A stretch of 64,000 bases of DNA, taken from assembly GCA_018398805.1 (NCBI GenBank), contig JAGFBZ010002154.1:1-64000 (forward strand), in the 5' to 3' direction. Origin of the DNA: Hirundichthys speculiger (lineage: Eukaryota > Chordata > Actinopteri > Beloniformes > Exocoetidae). Each line of letters begins with the position of its first letter. Position 1 is the stretch's first letter. A model generated the notes under the pieces. That model was not told the origin of the DNA, ran no database searches, and saw only the letters and a list, made by a program, of their open reading frames with translations. A program made the position numbers and the translations under genes. Shown one piece after another: positions 1-11,600 of this stretch.

Positions 1-1383
1 GCTCCTATCCATAAAAACTAAAGAGATATAAAAGTCGATGTCTCACTGCCAGCTCCACCAGAATCCCAAATTTAGTAACAACAGGCACTCAACACAAAAT
101 GAAAAATGTCACAAAAGTGACTCACATTGCATTCGACAATACTTGTTCAGATGCCACTAGGGGATGTTACATTTTATTAGATTTCAAAAATGAAGTCATT
201 TGCACATTTTAATACAGCATATTACAGGGCATCTCACCATGTGGAGAGCATCCAGCAGACTAGTAACAGCATGTGCATGGGCCCAACAGATGGCAATCAG
301 GTCACACTGTCTGATTGGAAGACATCAACTATGGCAGCTGATATAATATAATGCCAGAATAATAGTAGAAAAATTTATAAAATTGTAGGTGGCCTCATGA
401 TAAACAAGAAAAAAGTTACTTACCTTATGTTACTTATGTTTTTGATTTAAGCCATGTTTCCGATGAGCAGCATGGACCAGTTTGGGTCTGTATATATGTA
501 TTTAAACACTTGTAACTAACTACAATGTCAAAAGTTGGAAACGATACCAAAAATGTGATCTGCTGCAAGCTAATTGGTTTATCAAAACCATTAATACACT
601 TAAAGCGGAGACAGAAACACTGCACTGAATGAAGGATTGATCAACACAGGATCATCATGTCCATGAACATGGTGAAAAACAAATGCACTATTGATGACTG
701 AGAACCTCAGACTGATTTATAAACAGCAATGGCAGTACACAGCAATCATTACTGGTCACAAAAGGAAGCACAGACCTTCCTCTCTAGCTACGGAGTGAAG
801 AACAAAGTGTGTAAGAAATTACAAAGTGAATATCAAAACAAATAAAGATCCCAACAGACGGAGTTGTATAAATAAAAAATTGGAAGTTGTTTGATCTGAT
901 GGATGTCTCCCAGTGCCACAGGAAGAGAGCGCATGATCGATACAACCACCTCTCTCTCTGCTGGACTTGATGATGCAGCATTTGATTCGTTCTCTGGCAG
1001 CATTTACTTTGTGTCTTTTCTATTTATGCCAAATAAATACTGAGCTCACTAGGTGGTGTAATTACTTTATTGATTTATTGATGGCTTTTTTCAAAACAGC
1101 TTATTGTAATTTGCACACTCAATGCAGTCTACAGTAGGTACTGAGTCCTGGTCCGGTGGCTGTCATCAAAACATAGTGGGCCACTTTAAAAGCTATTATG
1201 CAACGGGATCTCGTAATGGCACAAGTCATTATGGGATACAGCGTGCAAGGAAGACTGTTGGGCTGCATACAGTAAATTTTCCAGAAAGCAGCAGCACACC
1301 ATGCTTGTATTTTTTGTCCAACCCAGATTCCAAAAAAGAAGTTGGGACGCTGTGGAAAACATATGACAATTAAAGCTGCAAGC
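1..1383. other. Intergenic DNA, nothing recognised
   Basis: AT-rich sequence in which I recognise no exon, RNA gene or transposon terminus. The short open frames here lack conserved domains and are consistent with chance. Confidence 0.5.
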
Positions 1384-3183
1384 AGCACATAACTGCTGTT
1401 ATGAGATCCTTTCACTGGCTACCAGTTATCTGCAGAATAGACTTTGAATAACTATCCACCCCCACCACCCCCAGGGACCAATGTGTGATTTTCATTGATT
1501 TGACTGACTGAATTTTTCACATTTTTCTGTGTCAGAATCACCCAAAATCCCGTTTCACACACAACACACAACTAATGCATTTGCAAAATTCAGTAATAAT
1601 AATAATATAAATATATGAAATTCAATAGGGTCCATGCACCTTTGGTGCTCCAGGCCTAAATATTGTATGTTTGCTAAATATTGTATTTGGAAGTCCTGTT
1701 TTTGTTTGAGAACCAAGAGAAACAAAATGATCTTGATTTGTTTCCGAGGTATGAGATTGTGTGAAAATAAGTTAAGTTTTTCTAGAATACTCTTCTCCAC
1801 ATTATGGATCAATAATGACCAAACATAACTCCAAATTAAAAGTGATTGAAAAAAATTACAAACAAACTGGGCAAGTAAATACATTGATATAGTGATTTCT
1901 GAAGATTTCTGCAACACTTGTCATCCCTGCTGCACTTCTATATTATAATCATTGACGTTAGTAACAGGATCCATACATTTATGAAAATGTCGTTTTTTTT
2001 CATGAACCATAACTTTAACAATGCAATATTAAGGAAAGATTTACTTGTAAAATACATGATATAATAACATTCATTTTTTTCAGAGTAAACATGTTACCTT
2101 CCTTTTGAAACATTTGAATAACACTATAATACAGTCAACAGTTGTGATGAAGAACACTTTTTATTTAATAGTTCTTCTGAATTCATTTTGAACAAACAGT
2201 AAACACAAAAATAACACATAATACAATACATTCAATAAAAAGGAAACCGGAGCACCTGGAGAAAACCCATATTAATATATAAATACAGAGAAAACATACA
2301 TTTACAAGATGAAACGCAAACATAGATTTAAAACATGCCTGATATTAGTTCTTCTTTTTGTTTTTTTGTTTGTGCCCCTGCTCTCCTGGTGGAAGACGTT
2401 CACTCTCTTGTGCGATGTCTGTGGGGACCTGAGGATTTTGGATCCCCCTCCTGCTCTTATATTTGCGGCGACTCTTTCGTGTCAGCATCTTTTTTAAACA
2501 CCTCCAAAAAGAAGGCTGCTCTGCTGCTCTGGGGTCAGGATCTGATGTGAGGACCTCTTCAGTTTCTGGGAGGAATTGGTTGTTGGTAAGTGGAAATTCC
2601 TCCGGTTCACTGATTTCATCAATGACCTCAGTTGGTGGACGGAGACCCCCTTGAGATCAGAGACGTCTTCAGATACAGAAGCCTCGGTTTGAGTTGAAAA
2701 CTCCTTTGACCCAGGGACATCTTCACCTTTGAAATCCTCAGTTTGGTGGAGATCTCCTTTGATTCAGAGAAGTCTTCGGACTCAGAAGCTTCAGTTTGGG
2801 TGGAGGCGTCCTCTAATACAGAGACCTCATCAAATCCAATGTTTGGTCATTATTGATCATAATGTGGAGAAAAGTATTCTACAAAAACTTTACTCATTTC
2901 ACACAGTCTCAAACCTCTGAAACAAATCAAGATCATTTTGGTTCTCTTGGATCATTTCAGCTACAGGTAGAAAGAAACAAAAACAGGACTTCCAAATACA
3001 ATATTTAGCAAAGGTGCATGGACCCTATTGAATTTCATATATTATATTATTATTATTACTGAATTCTGCAAACGCATTAGTTGTGTGTGTTAGTCCCTGG
3101 GGGTGGATTGTTATTCAAAGTCTATTCTGCAGCTAACTGGTAGCCAGTGAAAGGATCTCATAACAGCAGTTATGTGCTCAGTT
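1384..3183. repeat. Inverted-repeat (foldback) composite
   Basis: The stretch at about 1384-1830 recurs as its reverse complement at about 2838-3183, with high similarity and a few indels. Shared landmarks include the GGGTCCATGCACCTTTG segment, a TAATAATAATAATATA run and the CAGTGAAAGGATCTC segment. The outer part of each arm encodes a remnant of a LINE reverse-transcriptase C-terminus (HITAVMRSFHWLPV-like, compare HISPVLASLHWLPV at 39079-39558). The loop, 1831-2837, contains a decayed acidic reading frame on the - strand. Whether this is one foldback transposon or two opposed LINE-derived copies is not resolved. Confidence 0.6.
2296..2842 (-). pseudogene. Decayed acidic Ser/Glu-rich reading frame with basic C-terminus, unrecognised
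   Basis: Read on the - strand, three adjacent segments in different frames make one protein-like sequence. An acidic part carries two copies of a degenerate STQTEASxSED motif. A further acidic stretch (EISEPEEFPL) leads into a strongly basic tail (KKMLTRKSRRKYKSRRG) and ends at a stop near 2296-2300. The frame changes at about 2733 and again near 2640. I do not recognise the family. The acidic repeats plus basic tail could belong to a captured host gene fragment or to a transposon accessory protein. It lies wholly in the loop of the inverted repeat 1384-3183. Confidence 0.35.
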
Positions 3184-5099
3184 TTCCTGGTTCTTGTTGG
3201 AACTTGTCGGTTCATCATGAGCTGAAGCTGTCTAATCAGACAAAAGAGCATTACGGTAGTCAAGTCTGCTGGAGTTGAATGCTGGATGAATTTCTGTAAA
3301 TCTGCTCTGGACATCAGATCTCTGACTCTTTATATTTGTTTGAGATGAAAAAAAAGCTGTGATAGTTACAGTCTTGATGTAACTAAGATGTTTTATAATC
3401 AGAGTCATCCTATATTCGGGGCAATATGATATATTGATCAATACTGGTAAATAATTATCTGGGAAATGTGATTTAAATCGGCCGACCAGGCTTGCGGTTG
3501 TGGCCTGATGATGATATTTGTCCCTAATCTAAAGTTAGAGTTTCTCTCGATAAATTAGGAACTCTTTTATACGTAAACTCCTTCAGTTTTGTGTCCATGG
3601 TTTCCAAAAAGAATATAAAATTGTCTTTCACCTGACCACAGAACAGTTTTCTATTTTGGATCAGATCATTTTAGATGAGTTTTGGTCCAGAGAGGTCGGG
3701 CGGTATTTCTGGATCGTGTTCACATATGAGAAAATCAAGATGACAACATTCAAGAAATGGCATTCCAGTAAAGGCTTAAATATGGAACCCCGTTCGGGTC
3801 ATAATTCAATGAATAAATGAGTCTATTATTATGAAATACAGGCATTTATTATTATGAAATATGTATCCATTATTATGAAACGTTTCCCATTATTATGAAA
3901 TACATGTTTATTATTATGAAATATTTTCCATTATTATAAAATATATGTGTATTATTATGAAATATTTCCCATTATTATAAAAAAGTAATATTATGAAATA
4001 CATTTTTTTTCTTAGTTTAATGCATAATAGTTTATTTCAGAATGGCTTTTTTATCTAAGAATGAGCTTTTACATAATAATGGCTTTGTTTTTCATAAGAA
4101 TGATTTGTGTGTCAATCACAGCAGAGAGGGCGGATCCATTTATGTGATTGGCTGCTCTTTCATTCAGGCATAAGCAACAGAACAGTGAATAGCGATAGTG
4201 GGTGAGAGGTGCAATGTATAAAGTCAAGGTTTCCCGTAGCTCAGTCCAAGCTGCCATGGCTACAATCGGACTAGGAGCGCACCTTGATGACGCCACGGCC
4301 CGCTGCTAACGGGACCTCACGGCCAAAACTAGTCGATGTCAGAGCGTAGAATGGAGGAGGATCAGCCAATGAGCGTGCAGGTCAACCACTGGTCCCGCCC
4401 ACTGGCAAAATGTCATTACAGTAATCCCTTGCCACATCGCGGTTTGACTAATGCGGTTTTAGTCCATCGCGGATTTTTTTCAGAAATATATTATAATAAA
4501 AAAATCAAGAAATAATCGTTGAAATTCTGCGAAAATCCACCCCACAGCAGACGAGAGGCTGCAGCTGCCAGCGAAACATCAAACAATGACTCACAGCCTC
4601 CTGTAAGCAACAAAGAAACACAGACAGAACTCTAGAATCTGGGCGCTGTTTGGGCCGAGACGCATTTACTACATACATTTACGCATTTACTGGGCGCATG
4701 CACGACGCAGCGACCGGCAGCAGTGGGAAGCATGTCAGTTTTAAGTTTGTTATTTTTTACTTAAACTTTTAAACTCGCTGTGCACTTTGAATTGATCAAC
4801 CTCACTTTTGTGTGATTAAGAGTGTCATGATTCAGTGACATGGATCTGACTCTGGTCTTTTTAATGGCGGTGCTGCGTCCTCATGTCACCTGGGGTTGCT
4901 GACAGCTCCATTCAATATTCCAGAGACTATCTGTTAAAATTCTCAAATCCTGTGATCAGCGGCTCACCAGCGGACCTAGTCTTTCCTGACCGAGCACGTG
5001 GAAGGCGACAACTTTGTACCTCCATGACGGAAACCGAGGAGGCGAGGCAGGAGAGGCGGCGTACGGGAGCGCATGAGACGGCAACACCTGTTGCGCATC

Positions 5100-5440
5100 A
5101 TCCCCCTCCCTTCAGTTATCCTGTCCAACGTCCGCGCTCTCCGCAATAAAAACAGGAACTACAGGCTGTTGTTCACCACCAGCATGTATTTAAAGAAGCA
5201 TCCTGGTCTCTGAGACCTGGCTCGGGGAAAGGGACGTTGACGGTGATCTAGACGGGTTCGGAGGTCCGTTCCCTTCGCTCCTCCCCTCTGTCGGTGCGGA
5301 GCAGAGCGAACCTCCGTCCCCGTCTAGATCACCGCTCCGCACCGACAGAGGGTCTGCAACAACTGGGAATCATGCGGAGGTGGAGAATGTGTTTACATAA
5401 ATGAACGTTGGTGTAAAACTGTTTTAGTAAGAGAGAGACT
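5100..5440 (+). mobile_element. LINE endonuclease N-terminal remnant inside the nested transposon
   Basis: On the + strand, several frames give fragments such as SVILSNVRALRNKNRNYR near 5112 and GGECVYINERWCKTVLVRERL near 5373. These match the start of the apurinic-type endonuclease of L2/Rex-like fish LINEs (compare the better kept segment at 37045-37330). Frames are broken and part of the domain is replaced by the hairpin region, so the copy is dead. Confidence 0.5.
5241..5352. repeat. Two interleaved inverted repeats (overlapping hairpins)
   Basis: GGTGATCTAGACGG... at 5241-5264 is matched by its reverse complement at 5309-5332. CCCTCTGTCGGTGCGGAG at about 5284-5302 is matched by its reverse complement at about 5335-5352. 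The second left arm lies in the loop of the first pair and its right arm outside it, so the two stems are interleaved. Confidence 0.7.
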
Positions 5441-6128
5441 TTGTACCAATTTAAGTTTCTACCATCAGGTTCACTGATTAGACTCCCTTTTGCAAAAACA
5501 AACAGATACAAACCCTCCTTTGTTCCCTCTGCTGTTGTTCTTTTAAATGCCGGGAGGAGAAGATAGCGGGTGAAAAGCCCTCCCTCCTGACTATAGCTTA
5601 GGTCTTCATTATGAAAAAAAAAAAAAGTTATTGATTGATTGACAGTTTGGAGACCAGAGGCTGTGAGGGAAACAGAAAGACCACAGTTTAGCCTTTGTCT
5701 TGTGTCACTGCAGTGTCTCGCTACTTTTTTGCGGTGTTTAAACATATTTTAAACACATTATTTAGGCTCGGGGGGCTCCGCCTCCATTTCGCGGATTTTG
5801 ATTATTGCGGGGGGGCGCCGGTCCCCATTAACCGCGATAACTAAGGGATCACTGTATTATGTTAAAGCTAATTCTTATGAAAAAGGAAGCCATTATGTAA
5901 AAACTAATTCTTAGATTTAAAAAAAAGTCATTCTGTAATAAACTATTATGCATTAAACTAAGATTAAATAATAATAAAATAATATGTCATAATAATTACA
6001 TTTTTTTCATAATAATGGGAATATTTCATAATAATGGATACGTATTTCATAATAATAAACGTCTGCATCTCATAATAATAGACTCATTTATTCATTGAAT
6101 TATGACCCAAACGGGGCTCCATACTTAA

Positions 6129-8023
6129 AGAACCGTCCACCTGTAAAAATGAAGGGACACTGGTATGTTTCTGGAAACATTAGAAGAGAGGTAGATGTGG
6201 GTCTGGTCCCTCTCTATACACTACTAGACCAGGGCTTCTGAGGACAGACACATGGTCAAATTTACACTTTAAATGCAGGTGTGAAGATAAAAACAGAAAC
6301 AGATACAAATTCCATTTGCACTCGGCTCAGTTTGATCATGGACACGAGTCCACGAGGAGTGAGATTTGAGACGGAGGCCTGGTGGATTACTGGAACATCA
6401 TATGGTCCCTGATCTTAGGAGAGATGAAAATAACAAATTATATAACAACCCCGCTGTCTTCCCAAGCCAGGGGTGGATTTTCAGTTGTATTTTTGGAACA
6501 ATATATGAATATTTCATCAAACCGAACAACCGCAGCATTTAAACTAACAGCAAAGGTTTGACATGTAGCTGCATTTTATGACCATTTCTGTCAGTTGTGT
6601 GTAACTTTATCTTCAAAAGAAGGTTTTCTCTATGTCTTTTTAAAACCTTTAAATAATAGAAAGAACCCTGAGTGTATCATATGATGAAAGCAGAGCCAAT
6701 AGGTTTACACAACTCGTATCCTTAGTTACTTAATTTAACCCTCTAGTCAGTTATTGTCGGCTCTTTTTTTCATTATTTCCATCTGAAGCAACCTTCTGGT
6801 AACATAAAAAGAAAAATGTTAGTTTCATTCATCTGTAAATATTCTTGTATTTGCTGACACAACCTTGTCTCTTGAAATTCAATTTGCACAGCTCTCCGGC
6901 AGTGAATGAATGTTGACCGAGAGACAAAATGTGATATAAGCAAGGCCGCAGTCATACGTCCGTGTTATCAGAACCCTTATCTGTTCAGAGCCACAATCAA
7001 AGTGCTCTAGTTGCTCAAACAAGCTGACGGCTGGATGTGACGCTCTCTTGCTGACTTCAGTACACATTATTAATATTTACATTAATTACATTTCCCTGCA
7101 AAAAGAAAAAGAAAAAAATATATATATATCCATAATTGGAAAGCAAAGAGAGGAGATAGGATGTGTTAAAAAGCGTGATTACTTTACGGCGAACTATAAA
7201 TTTAAGATTTGATGTGTGTACCTACAAAGAAGGCCCTGTCAGACTCAGACTCTGCTGCGTGGAGATAAAATGATGGTCTTGGCAGCTGCATGTTCATAAA
7301 CGTTTGACCAGAAAGCGATTCTCGTGCCTCCATCACAGTGAAACCCTAAACACTTTAGTTTTTTTTTTTAATTTGCCCATGCAGAAACCCACTGGGTCAT
7401 TTTTCTTCCGTTCTCCCCGAGCATCCATTAGAAGAATCGCAATTACCATTTTTCTCCTCCCTCGTCCTAAGGAATATCCAGCTTTCCTTTCCATAAATAG
7501 TTTCCCTTCCATTTCCCATTAAAATCTTAAGAAATTGCTTTTTTTTTTTTAAACGAATTTTCTGCCTCCGAATGTTAACATTCTTACATGAAACTGTCCT
7601 GCCCCGTCAGTCCTTTAATAATCTTTGATTTGTTGAAAAGGAGCTGTAATTTAAAGTGAAAGGCATTATAAAAACTGTGTGGGTGAATATTTCAAGCAAA
7701 AAGGTATTTTTAAGTGAAGTCTGGATGTGATTTATACGTGTACTTTGAGTTTTATTTCTTTGTCGGCAGTATAAACAAAAGACATGCCTTCCTTTTTCTT
7801 TTATTTTAATTTATTTGTCTACAACATACTTCTATAACATTGGTACGAGCACAATTTGGTACTGATGAGGAGGTGAAAGAAAAAAATAAAGAGGTGACTG
7901 GAATAATGAGTTCATACAAAAAGCAGAATCCATGAAAACCTGAGTCTTTGAGAGCCAACAATGAACAAAAAGATCTCCATTACAATAACATTAACGGAAC
8001 CTTCTGGAGCTAAAGGGTGCTCC
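6129..8023. other. Intergenic DNA, nothing recognised
   Basis: AT-rich sequence with T runs (7357-7370, 7539-7551) and a short TATATATA stretch near 7119. No exon with splice signals and no delimited transposon seen. Confidence 0.5.
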
Positions 8024-9460
8024 CAGAGGGGTGTACTACGAAGCGAGATTAGAGGGTTAGCGAGGTATGCTGAGTCTAAAACCAGGATTTCCGGTACCAC
8101 GAAGGTGGCTCTCTTTTAACCTGGCTAGATCACCATGGTAACTTACTCTGCAAGCTTAACCTGGTCCGGAGCAGGTTATGTGCAGAGGCTCAAATCGTTT
8201 CCAAAAAGTGCCGCCCTTTCACTTTCATCCAATCCCGTTGACCTGAGCGCCAGGATTGTGCAATGGAGGGAGAGTATTCAGAGACCGGACTGATCCGCTG
8301 GCTTCCCATGACCATATTCTCTATGAACGCTAGAGATTTCCAGCTGGGGGAATCCGTTACATTTATAAGAGCAGCCGTGCGCTCACAGTAGCGCAAACGG
8401 TGTGCGTTTCTTTGCGTTTCCTTGCCGCGGGAACCTACATGCATTCAGTTGGTGATGCAGAAAATCTGAGCCAGAATACTATATACAATACTATATATAA
8501 TACAATACTAATAATGTACTTGCTCTTACTAAACTGCTGAATATGTTTGTAGTATTCCCTGGACATCTGCCCACGCTTCAAATAAAAGAAGCGTTTTACT
8601 AAATCGCAGGTAACATAAATTAATAGTCCATTATATTGATAATCAGTGTGACGTGGAATTTCATGTGAAATGTTGTAATATAATTCATAGATTCCCCAGG
8701 GTGATAGGGTACCTATTAAAGTGGCCGGTGAGCGTATATTGGTATCACAGATAATATTAAATTTTAAATTAATTTCACATAGATTTAGCAAAAACTAAAG
8801 TGATTTTCATTTATCATTCATAATGGGACAGTCAGACCTACATAATGTTTAAATCTGCTGCATTAAGAGTTAAAGTTTAAGCGCTCTAAAAGAGGGAGGG
8901 AGATTAATTAAGGTGCATTAAGTGGTGAAATAAATATAATTTACTGTGGCAAGGGGTTTGATCCCCAGACTCCTGGGTGAAAGTCACGCATGCTTGCCAG
9001 TCAGCCAAAGGGATATTCCCTTAGCCATGTAGCCAGGACACGTCATCAATCGGAGGTCAGTGACAGGACCTCACAGTGCCACATTACGAATTTACACGAT
9101 CTGCAATTTTTTGCCAGCGCTCCTCTCTGGCTTTATTCGCACCAACAGTATTGCTTTTGGCCGTAAAGATTTCTTTGAAATCCTCATAGCCCTGCATTAT
9201 TAAAACCTGCTCCTCCTGACTGAAATATACGGACCGCCATCTATCCATTTTATCCGGAAGAGGCGTCAAATGACGCGTCAAACGCCCCCTTTTATGTGAA
9301 CGCGCACAGAGCAGAAAGCAGAAAGCCGCGGTTAACAAAGATAGTTGATAACCACCGTCGTGGTACCGGTTATCTCTGATCGCGAGTTTCAGGTTTGTTA
9401 AGCCAGCTCACCCAAAGAAAGCCTGGCTGTGTCGAACTTGCTTCGTAGTACACCCCTCTG
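8024..9460. mobile_element. PIF/Harbinger-like DNA transposon remnant
   Basis: The termini are inverted copies: CAGAGGGGTGTACTACGAAG begins at 8024 and its reverse complement ends at 9460. Ends of the GGGGTGTACTACGAAGC kind are frequent in teleost Harbinger-type elements. The right half encodes, on the - strand, the start of a Myb/SANT-like protein, which is the usual second gene of PIF/Harbinger elements. No transposase core is readable, and no convincing target duplication is seen, so the superfamily call is moderate. Confidence 0.65.
9084..9338 (-). pseudogene. Myb/SANT-like DNA-binding protein fragment of the Harbinger-like element
   Basis: 84-residue frame. Residues from about 31 on (WRSVYFSQEEQVLIMQGYED, then a WQKIADRVN segment) resemble the first part of Myb/SANT-like domains carried by PIF/Harbinger transposons and by host MSANTD genes. 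Only the N-terminal helices are present before the stop, so this is a first-exon relic or a truncated copy. It lies inside the element 8024-9460, which supports a transposon origin. Confidence 0.5.
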
Positions 9461-9469
9461 GTCTGCTGT

Positions 9470-11185
9470 TGGATGGTCCATCTAATCCCATCATCTGCAT
9501 CCTCTTACTACATCCATAAATCTCCTTTTAGGTCTTCCTCTAGACCCCAAGCCAGACAGTTCCAACCTCATCATCCTTCTGCAGATATATTCACTATCCC
9601 CCCTCTTTTCATGTCCAAACCATCTCAGTCTGGTCACTTTGACTTTCTCTCTGAAACATCTAACATGTGCTGTCCCTCTGATCCTATCCATCCTCATCAC
9701 ATCCACAGAGAACCTCAACATTTTAACCTCCGCTACCTCCAACTCTGCTTCCTGCACCTTCCTTATCCACTTGGGTTCCTCTTGTTCAAATACATGTATT
9801 CTGTCCTCCCTCTCTAACTTTTCCTCCCTGCTCTTACCACAGATCACAATGTCATCCGCAAACATCAGAGTCCATGGAGATTCCTCTCTAACCTCATCTG
9901 CCAGTCTGTTCATCACCATAGTGAACAAGAAGGGGCTCAGAGCTGATCCTTGATGCACTCCCACCTCCACCTGGAACTCCTTTATCACCTCACCACTGTC
10001 TTCCAGCTCTCATTCATGTCCTGCACCACTCTAACATACTTATCTGCCACTCCAGACTTCCTCATACAATACCATAGCTCCTCTCTTGGACCCTGTCATC
10101 TGCTTTCTCAAGGTCTACAAAGACACAATGCAGCCCTTCTGACCTTCTCTGACCTTCTCTATCAGCATCATCAAAGCAGATATTGCCATCTGGAGTCCTC
10201 TTCTTTGGCGTAAAACCATACTGCTGTTCACAGATGCTCACTTCTGTCCTTACTCTAGCTTCTATTACTCTTTCCCATAACTTTATTGTGTGACTCATCA
10301 GCTTAGTTCCTCCCTAGTTGCTGCAACGCTCCACGTCTCCCTTGTTCTTGAAAGTCAGCACTAGCACACTTCTCGTCCATCCTTCAGACATCCTCTCTCT
10401 CTCTAAGATCTTGTTGAAGGTCCCAGTCAAAAACTCTACTGCCACCTCTCCGAGACCCTTCCATACCTCCACAGATACATATATCGTCAGGAACTCTTCA
10501 TCCTCTTCAGTGTCCTCATTACTTCAGCCTTACTAATCTTTCCTACATCCTGGTCCACAACAGTCACATCTTCTACTCTTCCCTCTCTTTTATTTTCCTT
10601 GTTCATCAACTCTTCAAAGTACTCTTTCCATTTTCCTTGTCACACTTGTGACACCTGTCAATACATTTCCATCTCTATCCTTAATCTCCCTAGCCTTCTG
10701 CACATCCTTCCCACCTCTATCTCTCTGCCTCACCAACCTGTATAAGTCAGTCTGTCCCTCTTAACTGTCCAACCAGCATACAAATCATCGTACGCCCTTT
10801 GTTTGCCCTTTGCCACCTCTACGTTCAGGTTCTGCGGCATCTCCCTGTAGTCCTGTCTACTCTCTTCAGTCCTCTCAGTGTCCCCTTTCTTCTCATCACA
10901 TACTCCTGCACTTCCTCATTCCACCACTAAGTCTCCTTGTGTCCTTTCCTACCAAGTACTCTCTTACCTGTCTCCCTCACATTGGCTGTAGTTGTTCAGT
11001 CATCTGGAGGCATCTCCTGACCACCCAGAGCTTGTCTCAACTCCTCTCTGAAAGCCACACAACCCTCTTCCTTTTTCAGCTCCCATCACTTCGTCCTCTG
11101 CTCTTCCTCTGTCGTCTTTATCTACCTTACCACCAGAGTCATCCTCCACATCACCATCCTATGCTGTCTACTGTCAGATGAGCGT
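9470..11185 (-). mobile_element. RTE-type LINE fragment, - strand, frames broken
   Basis: Read on the - strand the region follows the order of a teleost RTE (Expander-like) polyprotein. The upstream part (about 11180-10540) is badly broken. The finger/palm region is at 10298-10062 ([24 protein letters not shown]). The reverse-transcriptase core with the catalytic FADD box is at 9988-9491 (VGVHQGSALSPFLF; WTLMFADDIVI), followed by LRWFGHEKRGDSEYICRRM and a GRPKRRFMDVV C-terminal segment. Internal deletions and stops make it inactive. The C-terminus is cut at about 9470, just beside the end of the Harbinger-like element. A second copy on the other strand lies at 46480-48400. Confidence 0.85.
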
Positions 11186-11264
11186 AAACTTTTAAAGGAG
11201 ACCAAACTGACTTGAATTGAAGCAGCTCAAATGGAATATGTGATTTCAGAAAAAATGGCAGTTA

Positions 11265-11600
11265 ATAGTAGCACTTGATCTTAAGCTCCTGACAAGGGTC
11301 AGAAATGTAAATCCACTTACAGTCAGTGATAGTGATGAAGGAAACTAAGCCTGTGAAAGTCAGCTGCTGAATGTCACGCAATCTACTGTCAATAGACGCA
11401 GAAGAAGGAGAGTTCATGGCTGCAGTCCTCAACCGTCCCCAGTAAAGAGGATGTGTGGAGGATGTTGAGAGGGAAAATGCAACACCCAGTACTGTTGCAC
11501 ACTTTAAAATGGGCTTACAGGAAGAATGGAACAAAATTACAACAAAGGTTTTTCATCATTTGGTATCCTCAGGACGTCAGGACGTCTTTAAAGCAGCACA
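11265..11600 (+). mobile_element. Tc1/mariner-like transposase 3' relic
   Basis: A frame-broken segment reads EEWNKITTKVFHHLVSS, the C-terminal region of a Tc1-type transposase before the end of its frame. A related relic lies at 30780-31000. No termini found. Confidence 0.4.

Larger units (their letters stand above)
4419..5854. mobile_element. Nested DNA transposon with TA target duplication (Tigger/pogo-like ends)
   Basis: The ends are CAGTAATCCCTTGCCACATC (4419) and the reverse complement of CAGTGATCCCTTAGTTATCG (ending 5854). TA flanks both sides at 4417-4418 and 5855-5856. Both ends are followed by TCGCGG motifs. The CAGT start and TA duplication suit Tc1/mariner-type Tigger/pogo elements. 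No transposase is readable. The middle carries a LINE endonuclease remnant (about 5100-5400) and a set of overlapping hairpins (5241-5352). Confidence 0.65.
3780..6124. mobile_element. DNA transposon with TTAA target duplication and ~270-320 bp terminal inverted repeats
   Basis: The left end (ATATGGAACCCCGTTCGGG from 3780) and the right end (reverse complement GTATGGAGCCCCGTTTGGG ending at 6124) are inverted copies, flanked by TTAA at 3776-3779 and 6125-6128. The inverted repeats run to about 4103 on the left and start about 5857 on the right. They consist largely of ATTATTATGAAATA-type subrepeats. A TTAA duplication is the signature of piggyBac and Kolobok type elements. I see no transposase frame, so this is non-autonomous. 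Another DNA element (4419-5854) sits inside it. The class assignment is inferred from the target site only. Confidence 0.7.

Noticed and set aside
3832..4000. Possible CRISPR-like array (regularly spaced ATTATTATGAAATA)
   Set aside because: Units are short, variably spaced and part of inverted transposon arms in a vertebrate genome.
5329..5745. 138-codon - strand frame
   Set aside because: Antisense to a LINE endonuclease remnant and to repeat sequence inside the nested transposon; no domain.
9639..9953. 104-codon + strand frame, and the 114-codon one at 9473-9817
   Set aside because: Antisense of the RTE reverse transcriptase on the - strand.
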